Source of the DNA: Rhodospirillales bacterium
Lineage (GTDB): Bacteria > Pseudomonadota > Alphaproteobacteria > Micavibrionales > Micavibrionaceae
Reading direction: 5' to 3'
Assembly: GCA_020638285.1 (NCBI GenBank)
Contig: JACKIV010000002.1
Location: 310,001-374,000, forward strand
DNA length: 64,000 bases
The position numbers were made by a program, and so were the translations under genes. The notes beneath the pieces were generated by a model, which saw only the letters and a program-made list of their open reading frames with translations, made no database searches and was not told the origin of the DNA. Shown piece after piece: positions 60,703-64,000 of this stretch; the stretch's first letter is position 1; the number at the start of each line of letters is the position of its first letter.

Positions 60703-61595
60703 GCGTCGCCTGCCGTCAAGGGCTTGCCCCGTACAAGATTTTCATAAGCCAACCTCAGCTTTCTTGTGATCGGACCAACGGTATAAGTTTTTTGATCGAT
60801 TCGTCCGACGGCCATAACCTCGGCGGCGCTGCCCGTGACAAAGATTTCGGAAAATTTCCCCAGATCTTCGGGCATGATGACGGTTTCCTCAAACGGGATT
60901 CCGAAATCCTTTGCAAGGCCGATAACCGTCTGGCGGGTGAGGCCATTGAGGAAACAATCCGGAATCGGGGTTTTCAAAACACCGTTTTCAACAGCGAACA
61001 GGTTTGCACCCGTGGCCTCGGCTACTTGACCCCGATAGTCCAGCATCAGGGCATCGTCGAACCCGTCTTTTTCGGCGGCATGCTTGGACATGGTGCCAAT
61101 CATGTACAGCCCGGCGGCTTTGGCGTGAACAGGTGCCGTATCGGGGGAGGGTTTGCGCCAGTGCGAGGTTCTCAGGGAGATTCCGTTTTCCCGTTTTTCA
61201 GGGCTGAAATAACTCGGCCATGTCCAGCAGGCAATGGCCAGATGGGTCTTTGTTGCTTGCGCCGAGACCCCCATCTGTTCGCTGCCCCGCCAGGCAACAG
61301 CCCGGATGTATCCGTCCACGATGTTGTTGACGCGCAGGGTTTCTTTTTTTGCCGCGTCAATTTTTTCGGGCCCCCACGGAAATTCCATATCCATCAGTGC
61401 GGCTGATTTCGCAAGTCGGACAGAATGATCCGTACAGCGGAAAATCTGACCGTCATAGGATCGCTCGCCTTCAAAGACGCAGCTTCCATAATGAAGACCA
61501 TGCGTCAGGACGTGGATTTTAGCATCACGCCACGGGATGAGTTTTCCGTCAAACCAGATCACGCCATCGCGATCATCAAATGGAATCAAGGACAT
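60699..61595 (-). CDS. ilvE: Branched-chain amino acid aminotransferase
   Basis: A fold-type IV PLP enzyme that transaminates the branched-chain amino acids. The N-terminal HGLHYGSCVFEGERSYDG is typical, the PLP lysine is probably in HAKAAGLYMIG, and the class IV signature is EATGANLFAVENGVLKTPIP with DCFLNGLTRQTVIGLA. The length of 298 residues is standard. D-amino-acid aminotransferase is a close alternative, but the sequence favours IlvE. It is followed by DUF4175 with an ATGA overlap. Confidence 0.9.
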   Translation of the reverse strand: MSLIPFDDRDGVIWFDGKLIPWRDAKIHVLTHGLHYGSCVFEGERSYDGQIFRCTDHSVRLAKSAALMDMEFPWGPEKIDAAKKETLRVNNIVDGYIRAVAWRGSEQMGVSAQATKTHLAIACWTWPSYFSPEKRENGISLRTSHWRKPSPDTAPVHAKAAGLYMIGTMSKHAAEKDGFDDALMLDYRGQVAEATGANLFAVENGVLKTPIPDCFLNGLTRQTVIGLAKDFGIPFEETVIMPEDLGKFSEIFVTGSAAEVMAVGRIDQKTYTVGPITRKLRLAYENLVRGKPLTAGDA

Positions 61596-61712
61596 CTTGG
61601 TTTTTCTATCTCTTTTGGATGAAGAAGGGTCACGACAAAATGGTGCGGGATAAGCCCGCCCACGCCCAAGTCTATCAGAAGCCGCCCCGCGTGGTAAAGA
61701 CCAAGGACGCGT

Positions 61713-62492
61713 TTATATAAGCCCCAGAACATCGCGCATGTTGTACAGACCCGGTGGGCGGTGGATCAGCCAGAGGGCGGCGCGCAAAGCCCCGCGTGCA
61801 AACAAAGTCCGATCCGTGGCGCGGTGGGTCAGTTCCAGCCTCTCGCCCGCGCCATAGAAAAAAACGGTGTGGTCGCCCGTGACGTCTCCGCCCCGAGCAA
61901 CGGAAAACCCGATCTCGTTTTTTGTACGTGGGCCCGCCGCTCCGTTTCGGTCAAAAACAAAGGACTTCCGGCCCTCGTCCTCCCGTCCTTTTGCGGCGGC
62001 CCGCCCCAGCGCCAGCGCGGTGCCAGACGGCGCATCGATCTTGGCGCGGTGATGGGCTTCGAAAATCTCAATGTCCCAGTCGGGTCCAAGCGCGGCGCTG
62101 GCCTGCTCTACCAGAGCGCTCAGGAGCGTTATCCCGGCGCTCATGTTCGGCGCGTACAAAACCGGGGCTTCCCGCGCCGCGTCCACGATTTCCTTTTCGT
62201 CCGCAGGGGTAAGGCCCGTTGTTCCGATGATGCAGGGCTTATGGGCTTTGGCGGCCAGCCAGACAAGGCGGCGCGTGGCCTCAGGCATTGTGAAATCTAT
62301 CAGAACGTCAGAGCGGTCGATCAATTCCTGCGGATCGTGGGTAAGGAAACAGTCTCCGCTCAGGGATTCGTTCGGTGCAACGCTTCCGCCTGCCAGTTCT
62401 ACTCCCTTCCACGCGCCGGAGAGAATTTCCTGAACAACAAGCGTCCCCATCCGTCCCCGACATCCTGCTACGCCGATTTTTATCTGATCCAT
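61713..62492 (-). CDS. dapB: 4-hydroxy-tetrahydrodipicolinate reductase DapB
   Basis: Reduces hydroxy-tetrahydrodipicolinate in the lysine and diaminopimelate pathway, which supplies MurE. The nucleotide-binding GVAGCRGRMG is at the N-terminus, DFTMPEATRR and GTTGLTPADE follow, and the catalytic region EAHHRAKIDAPSGTALALG is intact. The length of 259 residues is normal. It stands alone, 117 bases upstream of ilvE on the same strand. Confidence 0.96.
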   Translation of the reverse strand: MDQIKIGVAGCRGRMGTLVVQEILSGAWKGVELAGGSVAPNESLSGDCFLTHDPQELIDRSDVLIDFTMPEATRRLVWLAAKAHKPCIIGTTGLTPADEKEIVDAAREAPVLYAPNMSAGITLLSALVEQASAALGPDWDIEIFEAHHRAKIDAPSGTALALGRAAAKGREDEGRKSFVFDRNGAAGPRTKNEIGFSVARGGDVTGDHTVFFYGAGERLELTHRATDRTLFARGALRAALWLIHRPPGLYNMRDVLGLI

Positions 62493-62549
62493 TTTAAACA
62501 GCCCTCCATGCCCTTAAAATAAACCGGAATCGGGGCAAAAGAAAAGGAC

Positions 62550-62576
62550 GCCCTTTGCCGGGCGATGGCAAAGGGC
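62550..62576 (-). terminator. Intrinsic terminator after treY
   Basis: A perfect 10-base stem, gccctttgcc with ggcaaagggc, loops over gggcgat. On the minus strand it is followed by gtccttttcttttg, a T-rich run, and it starts about 28 bases after the treY stop. This fits a rho-independent terminator for treY. Confidence 0.75.
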
Positions 62577-62603
62577 ATAATTTTCAGAATCCTGAGGTTT
62601 TGA

Positions 62604-64000
62604 TTACGAAGGCTCGGGCGTGTCTTTTATCCAGCCTCTTTTTTTCTCCATGAGAATGGCGGGGACGGAAGATTTTTCAAGAAGTCTGGCCAGAGGCAGT
62701 GCGCCGTCCTTGATTGTGTAGGTGTCTCCGGTCAGGGTGTTCTCCAGTTCTGTTCCGTCCTTAAGGTCGACGCTCAGCGCGGCGTTGTCGTTGAAGATTC
62801 CTTTCAGGGACAGGCCCTCACCGATTTTTGCCGCGTCCTTGCCGCGAATGACAGGCGCGACCACGATGGCGGAGTCCTGGCCACGACGTCTTTCAAATGC
62901 AATGACTTCGCTGCCGTTTCTTGTCCCAAGGTGCTTGCCTTCGACCAGAGGAGTGTAGTCACCCTTCGTGAACAGCTCCGGATTTTCGGCCCGAACCTGA
63001 AGCGCGCGCCAGAGCGTATGCAGGAACAAATCTCCGTTGCGCGGATCTTTGGCCAGTTCTGTGCGGCTGGGCGGGGTTTGTGTCCATTCCCGGAGTTTGT
63101 CCGCAGACAGCCCAAAATCAACCGGGCGTCGGTTGTCGGGATCGACGAGGGACTGGCGGTGCGTCGGTTGTTCAATGCCCTGATAGATATCCGGGACTCC
63201 CGGCGAGGCAATTTGCAGGACCGTCTGGGAAATATCGGACTGCAAGGCAACGGGCAAAATTGTATCCCGGAAGTTCAGAAGCTCAAGGAGAAACGTGTTC
63301 CGGCTGCCTTTCTTCAGAAGATGATCGACGAAATCCAGACACGATTTTTCATAGGCCGGATCATTGTTGATCCAGTTCGTGGTGGCTTTGCTCTCACGAA
63401 TAGCCTTGAGCGTGAATTCTTTCATCCGGTCGCGGAAACCGTCAATCCGGTCATCCGTGTTGTCCGTGATATCAAGTGGAAGTGCGCCGATAATCGTTTG
63501 GTAGATGGTCAGTTCGTCAACAGGCGAGGGGCCTTTTTCCGTTCTGTATTTTGCGTTGTCGTTTTTCCATCCCTCGACAAGCGTATCATAGTCCTCCGGC
63601 GTATGTGTGATGGCGTTGATGATGGCGCGCGTCAGAGGGCCAAGTTTTGTGTCATGCGTCTGAAGCGTTGTCAGACCCAAGGGATGGTGGGCGGCCTGAT
63701 GTGTGTTGAATGCGTGGAACGCCCGGGTCGATGTGCCGAATGTTCCGGGGTCGCCGCCGACCTCGTTGAGCGAGCGCAGGCGCGCATAAAGATAATACGC
63801 CGTGTTCTCCTTTGCGATGGCCATCAAGGGGGCGCAAAGCTGCTGGAACTTCCAGCGAAAATCGGCTTTGTCCTTTTGCGCCTGTTCCGGGTTTCGGGAA
63901 TGATTTTTTTCGCTGGGCGGTTTGCCGAGCAGAATATCGCCGATAAAATCGATGGCTTTTCCATAGGTGGCTGTGTTCGATTGGCTCTTTGCCCGGGTCA
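62604..64000 (-). CDS. treY: Maltooligosyl trehalose synthase TreY, 5' end outside the window
   Basis: The C-terminal part of TreY, which rearranges the reducing end of maltodextrins to a trehalosyl unit for TreZ to release. The frame stays open to base 64000. TreY hallmarks are YLYARLRSLNEVGGDPGTFG (the FQQL...MA..KENTAYY region precedes it), LQTHDTKLG, QIASPGVPDIYQGIEQPTHR and LVDPDNRRPVDFGL. About 465 residues lie in the window. treZ and glycogen genes may follow upstream but are outside. Trehalose made this way is an osmolyte and stress protectant. Confidence 0.92.
   Translation of the reverse strand, partial: TRAKSQSNTATYGKAIDFIGDILLGKPPSEKNHSRNPEQAQKDKADFRWKFQQLCAPLMAIAKENTAYYLYARLRSLNEVGGDPGTFGTSTRAFHAFNTHQAAHHPLGLTTLQTHDTKLGPLTRAIINAITHTPEDYDTLVEGWKNDNAKYRTEKGPSPVDELTIYQTIIGALPLDITDNTDDRIDGFRDRMKEFTLKAIRESKATTNWINNDPAYEKSCLDFVDHLLKKGSRNTFLLELLNFRDTILPVALQSDISQTVLQIASPGVPDIYQGIEQPTHRQSLVDPDNRRPVDFGLSADKLREWTQTPPSRTELAKDPRNGDLFLHTLWRALQVRAENPELFTKGDYTPLVEGKHLGTRNGSEVIAFERRRGQDSAIVVAPVIRGKDAAKIGEGLSLKGIFNDNAALSVDLKDGTELENTLTGDTYTIKDGALPLARLLEKSSVPAILMEKKRGWIKDTPEPS

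Noticed and set aside
61425..61622. 65-residue plus-strand frame over the ilvE start
   Set aside because: Antisense to the conserved N-terminus of IlvE, with no ribosome site.

Overview
The window reads as a piece of an alphaproteobacterial chromosome with moderately high GC. The main clues are a ChvG/ChvI two-component pair, the start of a division and cell-wall (dcw) cluster, an IRP-type aconitase, a fused malic enzyme/phosphotransacetylase, a TIGR02302/DUF4175 membrane protein, a DUF6898 small protein and a Suv3-like helicase C-terminal domain. I cannot name the species. A deep-branching free-living lineage (Rhodospirillales or Micavibrio-like) fits better than Rhizobiales or Rickettsiales, but that is inference. 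Many cistrons overlap by ATGA, and GTG or TTG starts are common.

Layout. 1-3.5 kb: the C-terminal part of a HipA-like kinase, then chvI-chvG. 3.8-10.4 kb: five MraZ operator boxes followed by mraZ-rsmH-ftsL-ftsI-murE-murF; the cluster stops after murF, where mraY-murD-ftsW would be expected. 10.4-15.5 kb: an M16 peptidase divergent from rpiB-glyA-(unknown)-nrdR, then an M48 lipoprotein peptidase. 15.6-22.6 kb: acnA, tRNA-Leu(GAG), maeB, and hslU without hslV. 22.6-27.4 kb: a large RTX/DUF4114 secreted protein, guaB and a small unknown gene. 27.6-31.3 kb: a DUF3307 membrane protein, a small lipoprotein, and a leucyl aminopeptidase overlapping an Mpl/MurC-type ligase, probably for peptidoglycan peptide recycling.

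31.5-40 kb is an envelope and secretion region. It holds two tandem paralogs that resemble putative metallopeptidases with a degraded active site, a DUF1223 protein, lipoprotein and unknown genes, and a 1180-residue subtilisin with P-domain, RTX repeats and a type I secretion signal. 40-43.4 kb: ugd, clpS, a DUF6898 gene and gcdH. 43.4-47.4 kb: a mosaic 1011-residue exported protein with two DUF1566 domains, bracketed by dispersed inverted repeats; one repeat copy is translated inside its signal peptide.

47.4-52.1 kb: an unknown gene, a stand-alone helicase C-terminal domain, a Rap1a-like exported protein, and a PAS protein overlapping a chemoreceptor (a split Aer-like pair). 52.2-64 kb: a DinG/XPD-like helicase, glpD, ydbL and ynbE without ydbH, an EpmB/KamA-type radical SAM enzyme, DUF4175-ilvE, dapB and the C-terminal part of treY.

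The observations I rank highest are the DUF1566 protein with its diversity-element-like C-terminus, the tandem degenerate metallopeptidase-like pair, the stand-alone helicase C-terminal domain, the MraZ operator array and the broken dcw cluster. No CRISPR array, transposase, integrase, reverse transcriptase or rRNA gene was recognised.
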